Shown piece by piece: positions 54,520 to 63,844 of a stretch of 64,000 bases of DNA (position 1 is the first letter of the stretch; each line of letters opens with the position of its first letter). A model generated the notes under the pieces. The model was not told the origin of the DNA, did not search any database, and saw only the letters and a program-made list of their open reading frames with translations. This stretch comes from an uncultured Spirochaetales bacterium (GTDB taxonomy: Bacteria > Spirochaetota > Spirochaetia > Sphaerochaetales > Sphaerochaetaceae). Position numbers and translations under genes: made by a program. The stretch spans positions 62,001 to 126,000 of the forward strand of contig CASEKE010000045.1 of assembly GCA_949288415.1 (NCBI GenBank). Reading direction: 5' to 3'.

Positions 54520-56528
54520 TGGCACACGCGGACATACTTTACAAGAACAATTTCCTGGAATACGCATCGTATGTCATCAGGGAAAGGGCCATTCCGGACA
54601 TCGAGGACGGTCTGAAGCCTGTACAGCGACGCATCATGCATACGCTCTTCGAGATGGACGACGGCAAATTCACGAAGGTGGCGAACGTCGTCGGCGCGAC
54701 GATGAAGTACCACCCCCACGGCGACTCGTCGATCTACGAGGCCCTCGTCAATCTTGCAAACTGCGATCTTTTCATCGAGAAACAGGGCAATTACGGCAAC
54801 TTCCTTACCGGAGATGGCGCTGCTGCCGCGCGATATATCGAGTGCCGACTCCTTCCGTTCGCGAAGAAAGTTCTCTATTCGCCCGAGATAACCGAGTATA
54901 CCGACAGCTACGACGGCAGGAACAAGGAGACAGTTGTCTTCCCCGCGAAGATTCCCGTGGTCGTTGTACAGGGAACGCAGGGAATTGCGGTCGGAATGTC
55001 CACGATGATACTCCCGCATAACCTGATAGAGACGATCAAGGCCGAACAGGACGTGCTCCGCGGCAAGGACATCGTACTGTATCCGGACTTTCCCGGCGGT
55101 GGGACGATGGATGTCTCCGAGTATCAGGATGGATGCGGAAAGGTCGTAGTTCGTGCAAAGCTGAATGCCGAGGATCCCAAGAAATTGATCATCGAGGAAC
55201 TTCCATATGGTGTGACCAGCGAGAAGATGATCGAATCCATCGAGAAGGCCAACAGGAACGGGCAGCTGAAGATTGCATCGATAAACGATTTCACCTCCGA
55301 CAAGGCACAGATCGAGATATGCTGGCAAAGGAACACCTATTCCAAGGACATGGTCGATGTACTCTATGCCACTACCGATTGCGAGGTAAGAATCAGCGTC
55401 AATCCGCTCGTCATCAAGGATGGTCTGCCGCATGTGGTCCCGATCACGGAGCAGGTGAGGTACCATGCAAAGCATCTAGTGGAGGTTCTCACCAAGGAAC
55501 TCGAGGTCGATCGTCGCCATCAGGAGGACAAGCTCAGGGCGAGGACGCTTGAGAGAATCTTCATCGAGGAGAGGATATACAAGAAGATCGAAACCAAGAC
55601 CACCGAGGAGGCGGTCAAGGCCGCCATAGTGACAGGCTTCAAGCCGTTCATGCACGAGGTCGCGGACATACCTCTGACCGATGAGGACATAGACAGACTC
55701 CTGAAAATCCCTATCCGCAGGATATCGATGTTCGATATTGAGAAAAACCGCAGGGACATCCAAGAGCTGAATGCCAAGATTGCCCAGATCGACTACAATC
55801 TAACGCATATCGTGAATTATGCGATAGGCTATCTTGATTCCGTCCTCGAGCTGGTCGACGCCGATGTACACAGACGAAAGACGACAATTGCCGACATCGA
55901 GAGTCTTTCCGCGAAGCAGGTGGCTGTCAGAAACATGGATCTGAGGTACGACAAGGAGACAGGGTACATGGGCACCAATGTGAAGACCGGCGATGTATTG
56001 CTCAAAGTATCCCCGTTCGACAAGGTTTTCTATCTCAAGAACAACGGCGAGTATCGCGTGACGAACGTATCCGAGAAGGAGTTCATCGGAACCGACGGAC
56101 TAGCATATGTCAACTACGGCGAGAAGGAGATAATCGCAAAGGAGATATTCACTGTCATCTATGCCGAGAAGTCGAAGCTTGACGGAAAGAAGATGCTCTT
56201 CATAAAGAGATTCCAGATTCCTTCGTTCACGACCGGAAAGCTATATTCCGTCCTCAAGGACCCGAAGGCGAAGATAAAGAAGTTCAGTCTCTATCCTTCG
56301 GCTGTCATCTTCTTGACGTACAAGAGCGGAAGAGGCTACAAGCAGCTAGAGGAAAAGATGAGATTTGCCGATTTCCGGGTCCAGAAGACCGCCACGGGAG
56401 GCGGTGTGAGACTTACGGCCAAGGAGATAGAGAAGATCGCCATACGTCCCACGAAGGATACCTCCTCCAGCGCGGACAGCGAACCTACACTCTTCGACGG
56501 AGACGATGGAGGAGACGATGATCGCTAA
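54519..56528 (+). CDS. parC: Topoisomerase IV subunit A
   Basis: DNA breakage-reunion subunit, 669 aa, shorter than GyrA (850) because the C-terminal pinwheel is reduced. The active-site tyrosine lies in AAARYIECRL. RALPD-like REXAIPDIEDGLKPVQRRI starts the domain. No QKRGGKG GyrA box is present, supporting ParC. The tail is acidic (FDGDDGGDDDR). Its end overlaps the next gene by 11 nt. Confidence 0.94.
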   Translation: MAHADILYKNNFLEYASYVIRERAIPDIEDGLKPVQRRIMHTLFEMDDGKFTKVANVVGATMKYHPHGDSSIYEALVNLANCDLFIEKQGNYGNFLTGDGAAAARYIECRLLPFAKKVLYSPEITEYTDSYDGRNKETVVFPAKIPVVVVQGTQGIAVGMSTMILPHNLIETIKAEQDVLRGKDIVLYPDFPGGGTMDVSEYQDGCGKVVVRAKLNAEDPKKLIIEELPYGVTSEKMIESIEKANRNGQLKIASINDFTSDKAQIEICWQRNTYSKDMVDVLYATTDCEVRISVNPLVIKDGLPHVVPITEQVRYHAKHLVEVLTKELEVDRRHQEDKLRARTLERIFIEERIYKKIETKTTEEAVKAAIVTGFKPFMHEVADIPLTDEDIDRLLKIPIRRISMFDIEKNRRDIQELNAKIAQIDYNLTHIVNYAIGYLDSVLELVDADVHRRKTTIADIESLSAKQVAVRNMDLRYDKETGYMGTNVKTGDVLLKVSPFDKVFYLKNNGEYRVTNVSEKEFIGTDGLAYVNYGEKEIIAKEIFTVIYAEKSKLDGKKMLFIKRFQIPSFTTGKLYSVLKDPKAKIKKFSLYPSAVIFLTYKSGRGYKQLEEKMRFADFRVQKTATGGGVRLTAKEIEKIAIRPTKDTSSSADSEPTLFDGDDGGDDDR

Positions 56529-57246
56529 GGATCGCATACTATACGAGGACAACCATCTGATCGTGGTCAACAAGCTTCCCGGGGAGCTTGTACAGGCCGA
56601 CATCACGGGGGACCGTACGCTGCAGGACGACGTGAAGGAATATCTGAAGGTAACCTACGGCAAACCCGGGAACGTTTTCCTCGGGTCTCCGCATCGTCTC
56701 GACAGGCCTACGAGCGGAATCGTCCTTTTCACAAAGACGGAGAAGGCCCTGACGAGGATGAACGAGGCCTTCAGAGGAAGCGGCGTGAAGAAGAAATACT
56801 GGGCCATCGTGGATCGTGCCCCTAGAAAGAGCGAGGGCACGTTGATACACTATCTCGTAAGAAACGCCGAGCTCAACAAGAGCCAGGCATACAGTACTGA
56901 AAGGAAGAACAGCAAACTCGCCCGTCTCGACTACAGGCTTCTTGCATCCGGAGACAACTATCATCTTCTGGAGATCGACCTGCATACAGGTCGCCATCAT
57001 CAGATAAGATGTCAGCTTGCCGCAATCGGTGTGCACATCAAGGGGGATCTGAAATACGGTGCCTCGAGAAGCAATCCTGACGGAGGAATATCCCTGCATG
57101 CGCGCAGCATCGCATTTGTGCATCCTGTACGCAGGGAGGAGATCGGCGTCGTTGCCGACCCGCCCCGCGATGCGCTATGGGATTTCTTCCTTTCGAAGGT
57201 AGGGGAAAGATATGAAGATGATAATTGCAATCATCAGCCAGTATGA
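56518..57246 (+). CDS. RluA-family pseudouridine synthase
   Basis: Isomerises uridine in rRNA or tRNA; 242 aa. The catalytic motif is HRLDRPTSGIVLF (Asp nucleophile), followed by the family pattern HTGRHHQIRCQLAAIG. No S4 domain, so closer to RluA/TruC-type than RluD. The ATG at 56518 has GGAGGAG upstream; an earlier in-frame ATG is 12 bp upstream. The exact target uridine is unknown. Confidence 0.88.
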   Translation: MIAKDRILYEDNHLIVVNKLPGELVQADITGDRTLQDDVKEYLKVTYGKPGNVFLGSPHRLDRPTSGIVLFTKTEKALTRMNEAFRGSGVKKKYWAIVDRAPRKSEGTLIHYLVRNAELNKSQAYSTERKNSKLARLDYRLLASGDNYHLLEIDLHTGRHHQIRCQLAAIGVHIKGDLKYGASRSNPDGGISLHARSIAFVHPVRREEIGVVADPPRDALWDFFLSKVGERYEDDNCNHQPV

Positions 57247-57553
57247 TGAGGATGTCACGGTAAGGGAGCTCAATAAGGAAGGTTATTTCGTTACAAAGCT
57301 TGCTACGGTAGGCGGTTTCCTGAAAGCTTCCAACACGACGATTCTCATCGGTTGCGAGGACGAGAAGGTGGAACATGCGGAGGAGATAATCAGAAAGTAT
57401 GCTTCGAAGCGCATGGAGGATCTTCCCGTGATAACGCCTGCCGTACTCGAGGGTGGAACGCATATAGGACACGTGCCTTTTGCCAAGGTCCCCAAGGAGG
57501 TTGGCGGCTGCACGCTGTTCGTGGTCGACGTAGAACACTTCGAGAAGGTATGA
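57212..57553 (+). CDS. darA: Cyclic-di-AMP receptor (DarA/PstA, PII-like)
   Basis: 113 aa, DUF970 type. MKMIIAIISQYDEDVTVREL, followed by GYFVTKLATVGGFLKASNTTILIG, is the PstA/DarA fold, with a C-terminus ending VVDVEHFEKV. Trimeric PII-like sensor that binds c-di-AMP and relays it to unknown partners. Presence implies c-di-AMP signalling. It starts inside the preceding gene (35-nt overlap) and ends against the GNAT gene (ATGA-type overlap). Confidence 0.9.
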   Translation: MKMIIAIISQYDEDVTVRELNKEGYFVTKLATVGGFLKASNTTILIGCEDEKVEHAEEIIRKYASKRMEDLPVITPAVLEGGTHIGHVPFAKVPKEVGGCTLFVVDVEHFEKV

Positions 57554-58047
57554 TGAAGATAGAGAAGGCCGATCCCGAGGATCTGTCCGAACTGCTTTCC
57601 ATATTCGAGCATGCAAAGCTCTTCATGCGCCGTACCGGCAATCCCGACCAATGGAACGACGATTATCCGACGCGGGAGATCATACTTTCGGACATTCTTG
57701 CCGGAGAACTGTACAAGGTGACCGAGGAAGGGACTGCGCATGCTGTCTTCATGGCATCCGATCGCGGGGATGCCTGGTATGATGAGAATCCGGAAAGCTT
57801 TTCAGGCGGCGAAGGATACTGGGTCATCCACCGGGTTGCGAGCGACGGGAAGATCAAAGGAGTCCTGGCTTTGGCACTCGATTTCGTCCGTCCGAAGGCC
57901 AAGGCGATAAGGATGGATACGTACATAGACAACCATGTCATGCAACATGCTCTTCTACGGAACGGCATGGTAGAGACCGGCCGGCTCTACAGTCCGGATG
58001 GAAGGGTATACCTTGCGTTTTCGGACGGAACGCTTCTGGCCGACTAG
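57550..58047 (+). CDS. GNAT family N-acetyltransferase
   Basis: 165 aa. The N-terminus MKIEKADPEDLSELLSIFEHA and C-terminal IRMDTYIDNHVMQHALLRNG fit the GNAT fold, and the RTGNPDQWNDDYPT segment is found in a common acetyltransferase subfamily. Substrate unknown. An ATGATG start overlaps the darA stop. Last gene of the topo IV operon. Ends in TAG. Confidence 0.82.
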   Translation: MMKIEKADPEDLSELLSIFEHAKLFMRRTGNPDQWNDDYPTREIILSDILAGELYKVTEEGTAHAVFMASDRGDAWYDENPESFSGGEGYWVIHRVASDGKIKGVLALALDFVRPKAKAIRMDTYIDNHVMQHALLRNGMVETGRLYSPDGRVYLAFSDGTLLAD

Positions 58048-58186
58048 ATACCGTCTTGTAGGGACGATCCGGAAGCTCTGACGGCATAAATTTGTCGCGA
58101 TCGCAGTATTGCAGAAGTCCGGCTGTCTTCTTTTGCCGTTTTCCGGAAAGGATGCAGCCGGATCCGTTTTCCCTGGGCAATCCTCT

Positions 58187-59362
58187 CTAGAGCATCATCC
58201 TGTATATCGTTTCCATGTCCTTCTCGTCGAGAACGCGGAAGTTTCCGATTTTCCTTGTGGAGAAGAACGAACACTTCTTCGCAAGTTCCTTGATCTGTTC
58301 CTCCGATGGTTCGATTCCTGCCTCCTTGAGACTGAGCGGCATGTCAAGAGAGCGGAAGAGCTCCTGAAATTTTCCTATGGTCTTATCGCATGCGGACTCG
58401 GTTTCGCCGTCGATTCCGAATACGGCCTTGCCAAGTTCCGCAAACCTGGCCGGCTTCTCCTTTGAGACGAAGCGGGCCCATGCGGGGAATACTATCGCCA
58501 GACCTGCTCCATGGGCTATGTCGAACATCCCGGAGAGTTCATGCTCCAGCTGATGGCAGGCCCAATCTCCTTTTGTATCGTTTCCGAGGGCCATCAGGCC
58601 GTTGTGAGACAGACTGGATGCCCACATGAGCGATGCATGGGCCTCGTAGTCGAGAGGATTCTCCAAACAAGATGCTCCTTTCTCGAATACCGTGCGGATG
58701 AGCGAGCCGGCAAGTGCGTCTGTTATGCCGATTCCCTTTCCTGCGTGGAAGAATCTTTCGATCGTGTGCATGGCGATGTCGACCGTACCGCAGGAAATCT
58801 GGTATGGCGGGAGCGTATATGTCAGCTCTGGATTCATCAGAGCGAACTTGGCTCTGCAGTAATTGGTGTTGCAGCCTCTCTTGAGTCCCAGTTCCTCGTT
58901 TGTGAGGACCGAGCTGTCGCTCATTTCGCTTCCTGCTGCAGCGAGCGTCAGTACGACGCCTAGGCCGGCAGAACCCTTGGGGACTCTGGCCCCGGAATAG
59001 AAGTCCCACGGGTCGCCTCCGTTGTAGATTCCGTAACAGATTGCCTTTGCACTGTCGATGACGGATCCGCCACCCACAGCAAGGACGAAATCGATGTTCT
59101 TTCTCCTGCAGAGTTCCAGTGCTTCTCTCGCCAGTTCTATCCTCGGGTTGGGCTTTACTCCACCAAGCAGCTCGTACTTTATTCCCTTTGCATCCAGCAG
59201 GTCCGTGATCTTCTTTATCAGTCCGGATCGTACAGCCGACTTTCCTCCGAAATGGACAAGCACCTTCTTTACCTTGAGTGCTTCAAGCTCTTCTGCTACC
59301 TTTGTCTCTGCGTCCTGTCCGAACAATACATGGGTTGGGGTATAGTATTCACTGATGCTCAT
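58187..59362 (-). CDS. Iron-containing alcohol dehydrogenase
   Basis: 391 aa, NAD(P)-dependent group III ADH, close in form to butanol dehydrogenase. NAD-binding GGGSVIDSAKAI and the metal-ligand motif HQLEHELSGMFDIAHGAGLA are present. It likely reduces aldehydes in fermentation; the substrate is unknown. The ATG behind GGAGGAG overlaps the stop of the upstream gene by 14 nt, so it shares an operon with the receiver-PPDK protein. Confidence 0.92.
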   Translation of the reverse strand: MSISEYYTPTHVLFGQDAETKVAEELEALKVKKVLVHFGGKSAVRSGLIKKITDLLDAKGIKYELLGGVKPNPRIELAREALELCRRKNIDFVLAVGGGSVIDSAKAICYGIYNGGDPWDFYSGARVPKGSAGLGVVLTLAAAGSEMSDSSVLTNEELGLKRGCNTNYCRAKFALMNPELTYTLPPYQISCGTVDIAMHTIERFFHAGKGIGITDALAGSLIRTVFEKGASCLENPLDYEAHASLMWASSLSHNGLMALGNDTKGDWACHQLEHELSGMFDIAHGAGLAIVFPAWARFVSKEKPARFAELGKAVFGIDGETESACDKTIGKFQELFRSLDMPLSLKEAGIEPSEEQIKELAKKCSFFSTRKIGNFRVLDEKDMETIYRMML

Positions 59363-62279
59363 TCTCTCTCCTCCTTATGACGGCGCGATTCCTCCTGCCG
59401 TCGACCTTTATATCGAAGCCCTCAGGGGCTTTTACATGCAGAAAATGTCTGGTTTCCGTGACCACCGGAAGTTCCCTTATCGCCTCGTAATCCAGAATCC
59501 CGTCTCCGTGGAGCGGATTGATCGTAAGGTAGATGGCTCCGAGGCTCGTCATGTTCTGGAAGAAGTGCGTACCCTGGCTGGGCTCGACATCCAGTTCTTT
59601 GAGACCCGTCTCGACGATCACCTGCGCCCGTGATATCTGTGACCAGACGCAAGGTATGCCGAGCCATCGGTCGGAGGAACCCAGCCGCCCGGCTGCCACA
59701 AGTACGTAGTTTCCGTCCGTGCTCTTGTTCAGCTTCTCTAGTTCTCTTGCCATTTCCAGAGTTTCGGAGGCCTTGAACGCCTCCGGCTTTATCGTAACGA
59801 GTTCGTCTATTCCCTCTATCTGGCCGTTCCCCATGACTTTACGTGCGAAGATGATGGCATCCTTCTCGTCTTCCTCCTCCACGAACACTTCCTGTTCGGC
59901 GCCGTTCGATGAGATGGGGCGGATCTGGAGGATCGTGAAATCGACTATTTCCCGTTCCGTGTTCACGGCGAACTCGATCTCTACTGGTTCGGCCATGGCT
60001 TCGCTTCCGAGCTTCAGCATTTCGTCGACTATCGGAGCAAGCGGAAGCATGCCGTACTTGAGGATCCCGTTGAAAGTGAGGAGCTTTATCCCGTTTGCCG
60101 ATATCGACTCGGATAGCGTTCCTGTATAGGGATCTATTGTGGAGAATATGTTTTTCGTCGCCTTTTTATATCTGTATCCCTCTTCGAGCGGAAGCTTGAT
60201 CAGGTTGTCGCTGTCGGCCAAAGGATCGAACGGCTTTTCCATGTCCAGTGCGTAGAAGCAATCCTGTACCGACGAATCCTGACCGGTGAGATTTCCACTA
60301 GGCTTCCTAGGCTTGGCCGGGCAGAACCTGAACGACGTTCCTTCGTCGACGACCGTCTTGCCGAAGCCGAAAGAGAGCATTCCGATTCCGTCTTCCTGGC
60401 ACTGCCCGGGGGCAGGATAGTAATTCAGGCTTCTTGCTACGCCCGAGATGTTCGGGAAGAACAGGTTGTCGTGGGCGCTGCCCGTGATCTGCTGTATTAT
60501 CACGGCCATCTTCTCGTCCTCGAGAGTGTGATCCGTATTCTTCAGATACTCTTTCGCATTTTCGTAGAACGTACTTGCCCATACTGTCTTTACAGCCATT
60601 TCCAGTTCCTCGAGCCTCTTTTCGTCCGTTCCCCTGTTCGGAATCATCGATGTCTGGTAGACTCCGGCGAACGGTTGGAAGTGGGAATCTTCAAGAAGCG
60701 ACGAAGATCGGATCGACAGCGGATTCTTCAGCTGTTTCGTCATTTCCATCAGACATTCGTGCAGATACTGCGGCATGGGCTTCGACAAAAAGAGAGCGAG
60801 TATCATCTCGTCCGAGAACGAACAGAACGAAAGGTCGGAAAGGTCGTTTTCCTCGAGGAAGAGGTCGAACATCTCTGTGGTGACCACTACTGTCCTCGGT
60901 ATGGAAAGACAGAGTGACGGGTACTTCTTCCTCAGTCCGTTGGCCTTGATTATCTGGCTCAGGAACGCCAAACCGCGGCCCTTGCCTCCCATCGAACCCT
61001 TTCCTATGCGGGCGAACTGCATAGTCTCGTCGTAGTGTGCACTGGAGAATTCCGCGATTACGCCCCTGGTCCTGTCTGCTCTGTATTCCTTTATCGTGTC
61101 GTAGAGAAGCTGTCTGGTTTCCTCCGGATCGGTTCCCGGAGCGAGTTTGATGTTCTTGATCAGCGTCGCTAGCTGGTAGAGGGACTGCGCCCTGAGCCAT
61201 CTGGAGAAATCGTTCTTCTTCGAGTGATAGATGAACGAGTCTATGGGCATCGTCTTGACGAAGAGCTGGACTTCTTTCATGGTGTCCGCTCTGCCTATCT
61301 CTTTCATTGTCTTGGGGTCGATGAAGATGAACGGACCGAAATTGTAGCGTTTCAGGAAATGCTTTTCCACATCCTGCAGCAGGGTAGGAGAGAGTTTCCA
61401 GACGAAGTCCGCTCCGTATTTCTCCGCATCCTTCGCGTTCTCCTTTTCTCTGGTCTGGATGAGGATGGGGATATCCTTGTCCATTGCTTTGATGTACTTG
61501 CAAAGTTCGAATCCCGCCGTCCTTTTCTCTCCGTCGGCAATCGGGAACGAGACATCTGTGACCACGCCAAGGATGTTCGCACTGTAACGGTCGAGGATCT
61601 CTGTCGCTTCCTCGTACGTTCTGGCGAGGACGATCTTCGGCCTGCCGCGCATCCTCAGCGTCTTGCCCCATTCGTTCAGAGCCTCGAGTATGCTTGTCCG
61701 ATTCTGATGGATAAGGCAGGTATACATCTGCGGCAGGTATGTCGAGATGAATCGTACGGAATCCTCGACGAGTACGATGACCTGGACATCGGCCTCCTTT
61801 GTATCGTGGTCGATGTTCATCCTGTCCTCGATGAGCTTCACCATCGCCAGAAATAGCGAGGCATTGCCTTGCCAGTAGAACATGTAGTCTATGTATGGGC
61901 AGTTCTCGCCTTTGAGTTCCTTGACTTTCCTGTGGTCGGGAGATGGGGACAGGACTATGATCGGCATGTCCTTCCGGAGTTTCTTGATGCTTTCGCATAG
62001 AGCTTCCACCCTTCCGGAACGAAGGTCGAGCATGGTTATCACAAGGTCGAAGTTGAGACTTCTTATGAGGCTCAGCGCTTCCTCCTCGCTGTTGGTATGG
62101 GTTATCTTCGGAGGATTGGACAGTCCCAGGGCCGTGTACTCCTTGTAGAGTTCCTCCTCGACTCTTCCATCTTCTTCGAGCATGAATCTGTCGTAGTCCG
62201 AACAGATCAGCAGAACGTTGTATATGTGCTTCAGCATCAGGTTGCTGAACGGCAGCCATGTCTGGTCCAAAAGATACAT
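59349..62279 (-). CDS. Tandem receiver-like protein with PPDK-type nucleotide-binding domain
   Basis: 976 aa. Two receiver-like domains come first. The first (about 20-150) is partly degenerate. The second (about 166-320) keeps acidic E172/D173, phospho-acceptor D242 (VTDVSFP), T276 and K295. Next is a pyruvate phosphate dikinase/PEP synthase type ATP-grasp region (about 430-830) with the signature GKGSMGGKGRGLAFLSQI, PLSIRSSSLLEDS and ILQIRPIS. The phosphohistidine and PEP domains of real PPDK are absent. It may be a phosphorelay- or nucleotide-controlled regulator; function unknown. The ATG may be leaderless (TAGAAT 6 nt upstream). Confidence 0.8.
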   Translation of the reverse strand: MYLLDQTWLPFSNLMLKHIYNVLLICSDYDRFMLEEDGRVEEELYKEYTALGLSNPPKITHTNSEEEALSLIRSLNFDLVITMLDLRSGRVEALCESIKKLRKDMPIIVLSPSPDHRKVKELKGENCPYIDYMFYWQGNASLFLAMVKLIEDRMNIDHDTKEADVQVIVLVEDSVRFISTYLPQMYTCLIHQNRTSILEALNEWGKTLRMRGRPKIVLARTYEEATEILDRYSANILGVVTDVSFPIADGEKRTAGFELCKYIKAMDKDIPILIQTREKENAKDAEKYGADFVWKLSPTLLQDVEKHFLKRYNFGPFIFIDPKTMKEIGRADTMKEVQLFVKTMPIDSFIYHSKKNDFSRWLRAQSLYQLATLIKNIKLAPGTDPEETRQLLYDTIKEYRADRTRGVIAEFSSAHYDETMQFARIGKGSMGGKGRGLAFLSQIIKANGLRKKYPSLCLSIPRTVVVTTEMFDLFLEENDLSDLSFCSFSDEMILALFLSKPMPQYLHECLMEMTKQLKNPLSIRSSSLLEDSHFQPFAGVYQTSMIPNRGTDEKRLEELEMAVKTVWASTFYENAKEYLKNTDHTLEDEKMAVIIQQITGSAHDNLFFPNISGVARSLNYYPAPGQCQEDGIGMLSFGFGKTVVDEGTSFRFCPAKPRKPSGNLTGQDSSVQDCFYALDMEKPFDPLADSDNLIKLPLEEGYRYKKATKNIFSTIDPYTGTLSESISANGIKLLTFNGILKYGMLPLAPIVDEMLKLGSEAMAEPVEIEFAVNTEREIVDFTILQIRPISSNGAEQEVFVEEEDEKDAIIFARKVMGNGQIEGIDELVTIKPEAFKASETLEMARELEKLNKSTDGNYVLVAAGRLGSSDRWLGIPCVWSQISRAQVIVETGLKELDVEPSQGTHFFQNMTSLGAIYLTINPLHGDGILDYEAIRELPVVTETRHFLHVKAPEGFDIKVDGRRNRAVIRRRENEHQ

Positions 62280-62285
62280 ATTCGG

Positions 62286-62291
62286 ATTCTA
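62286..62291 (-). promoter_or_regulatory. -10 box before the receiver-PPDK gene
   Basis: TAGAAT on the minus strand ends 6 nt before the ATG at 62279. No good -35 or ribosome site was found. Confidence 0.4.
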
Positions 62292-62455
62292 TCACATCCG
62301 GAGAGCTTGCGTGATATATTCGTTGCTGTTTTTCAAAAAACAGACAATCTGTTTTGAGGTTTTTGAAAACTTGCTCCAAGATATGGTAGTTCATATTTTT
62401 CTTTTCTTGCCAGAACGTATTTTCTCTCTTAAGCTGTGTGTAAAAGGAGCAATAA

Positions 62456-63793
62456 ATGTACGATCTAGAGAAGTTCATCCGTGAGCTCGAGAGAAAGAAC
62501 CCTGCAGAACCTGAGTTCATCCAGGCTGTACGGGAAGTCTGCGAGAGCGTGATAGATGTGGTCAATTCGAATCCGGTTTACCTCAAGAACAGGATTCTCG
62601 AAAGAATTACTGAGCCCGACAGGGTATTTTCGTTCAAGGTGGAATGGGAGGACGACAATGGCGATATCCAGGTCAATCGAGGTTATCGCGTACAGTTCAA
62701 CAATGCGATCGGGCCATACAAAGGAGGCCTGAGGTTCCATTCCTCTGTGACTCTCGGAAGCCTGAAGTTCCTCGGCTTCGAGCAGACGTTCAAGAACAGT
62801 CTTACGACGTTGCCGATGGGAGGCGGAAAAGGCGGTTCCGACTTCTCTCCGAAGGGAAGGAGCGATGCTGAGATTCTTCGCTTCTGCCGGTCGTTCATGA
62901 CCGAGCTCCAGAAGTACATCGGCCCCGATACGGACATCCCTGCCGGAGACATCGGCGTCGGAGCACGTGAAATCGGATTCCTGTACGGACAGTACAAACG
63001 GCTCAGAGGAGAGAATACAGGCGTTCTGACGGGCAAAGGCCTCAACTACGGCGGGTCGCTCGTGCGTCCTGAGGCTACAGGCTACGGTACCATGTACTTT
63101 GCATCCGAGATGTTGAAGGCCCATGGGGATTCCATGGAAGGAAAGAGAGTCGCAGTCTCCGGTTTCGGCAACGTGGCCTGGGGGGCCGTGATGAAAGCCA
63201 CGGAGCTCGGCGCGAAGGTCGTAACCATATCCGGTCCCGACGGCTATGTGCTTGACGAGGACGGTGTCGGAACTCCGGAGAAATGGGCGTTCATGCTGCA
63301 GCTGAGAAGCTCGAACAAGGATGTCGTGAAACCTTATGCGGACAAGTTCGGCTGTGTTTTCGTTCCTGGCAAAAAGCCGTGGGAGGTCCCTGTAGACATG
63401 GCTTTCCCCTGTGCGATACAGAACGAGCTCGGGGAGGAGGATGCCGCAGCTCTTGTCGCCAACGGCGTGAAGTACGTTGTGGAGACTTCCAATATGGGCT
63501 GTACCCGCGAGGCCATGGAATACTTCATCGATCATCGCATCCCGTTTGCGCCCGGCAAGGCCGCCAATGCAGGCGGAGTCGCTGTCTCCGGCCTAGAGAT
63601 GAGCCAGAATGCCATGCATCTTTCCTGGACGAGCGAGGAAGTGGATGGAAAGCTACATGGAATCATGAAATCGATCCATGAGGCATGTGTAGCCGAAGGC
63701 CGCGAGGACGACGGATACATCAACTATGTTAAAGGGGCGAATATAGCAGGATTCAAAAAGGTTGCCGACGCGATGTGTGCTCTAGGGTACTGA
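62456..63793 (+). CDS. gdhA: Glutamate dehydrogenase (NADP-type)
   Basis: Interconverts glutamate and 2-oxoglutarate plus ammonia. The 445-aa protein has KGGLRFHSSVTLGSLKFLGF, the lysine-rich catalytic motif PMGGGKGGSDF and the Rossmann GFGNVAWGA. The length and sequence fit the hexameric 450-residue NADP class used for ammonium assimilation. The ATG follows AAAGGAG. A terminator comes after the stop. Confidence 0.96.
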   Translation: MYDLEKFIRELERKNPAEPEFIQAVREVCESVIDVVNSNPVYLKNRILERITEPDRVFSFKVEWEDDNGDIQVNRGYRVQFNNAIGPYKGGLRFHSSVTLGSLKFLGFEQTFKNSLTTLPMGGGKGGSDFSPKGRSDAEILRFCRSFMTELQKYIGPDTDIPAGDIGVGAREIGFLYGQYKRLRGENTGVLTGKGLNYGGSLVRPEATGYGTMYFASEMLKAHGDSMEGKRVAVSGFGNVAWGAVMKATELGAKVVTISGPDGYVLDEDGVGTPEKWAFMLQLRSSNKDVVKPYADKFGCVFVPGKKPWEVPVDMAFPCAIQNELGEEDAAALVANGVKYVVETSNMGCTREAMEYFIDHRIPFAPGKAANAGGVAVSGLEMSQNAMHLSWTSEEVDGKLHGIMKSIHEACVAEGREDDGYINYVKGANIAGFKKVADAMCALGY

Positions 63794-63815
63794 TCGTCGT
63801 TTTTCCCCCATATCC

Positions 63816-63839
63816 AGGTCCCGGCGACGGGACCTTTTT
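63816..63839 (+). terminator. gdhA terminator
   Basis: AGGTCCCG and CGGGACCT form a stem around GCGA, followed by T5. It lies between gdhA and a convergent partial gene, so it may serve both. Confidence 0.85.
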
Positions 63840-63844
63840 CGTTT

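Noticed and set aside
60691-62565. 624-codon frame over the receiver-PPDK gene in another frame
   Set aside because: Composition is arginine/glutamine-rich as expected of a shifted frame; the other frame has clear domains.
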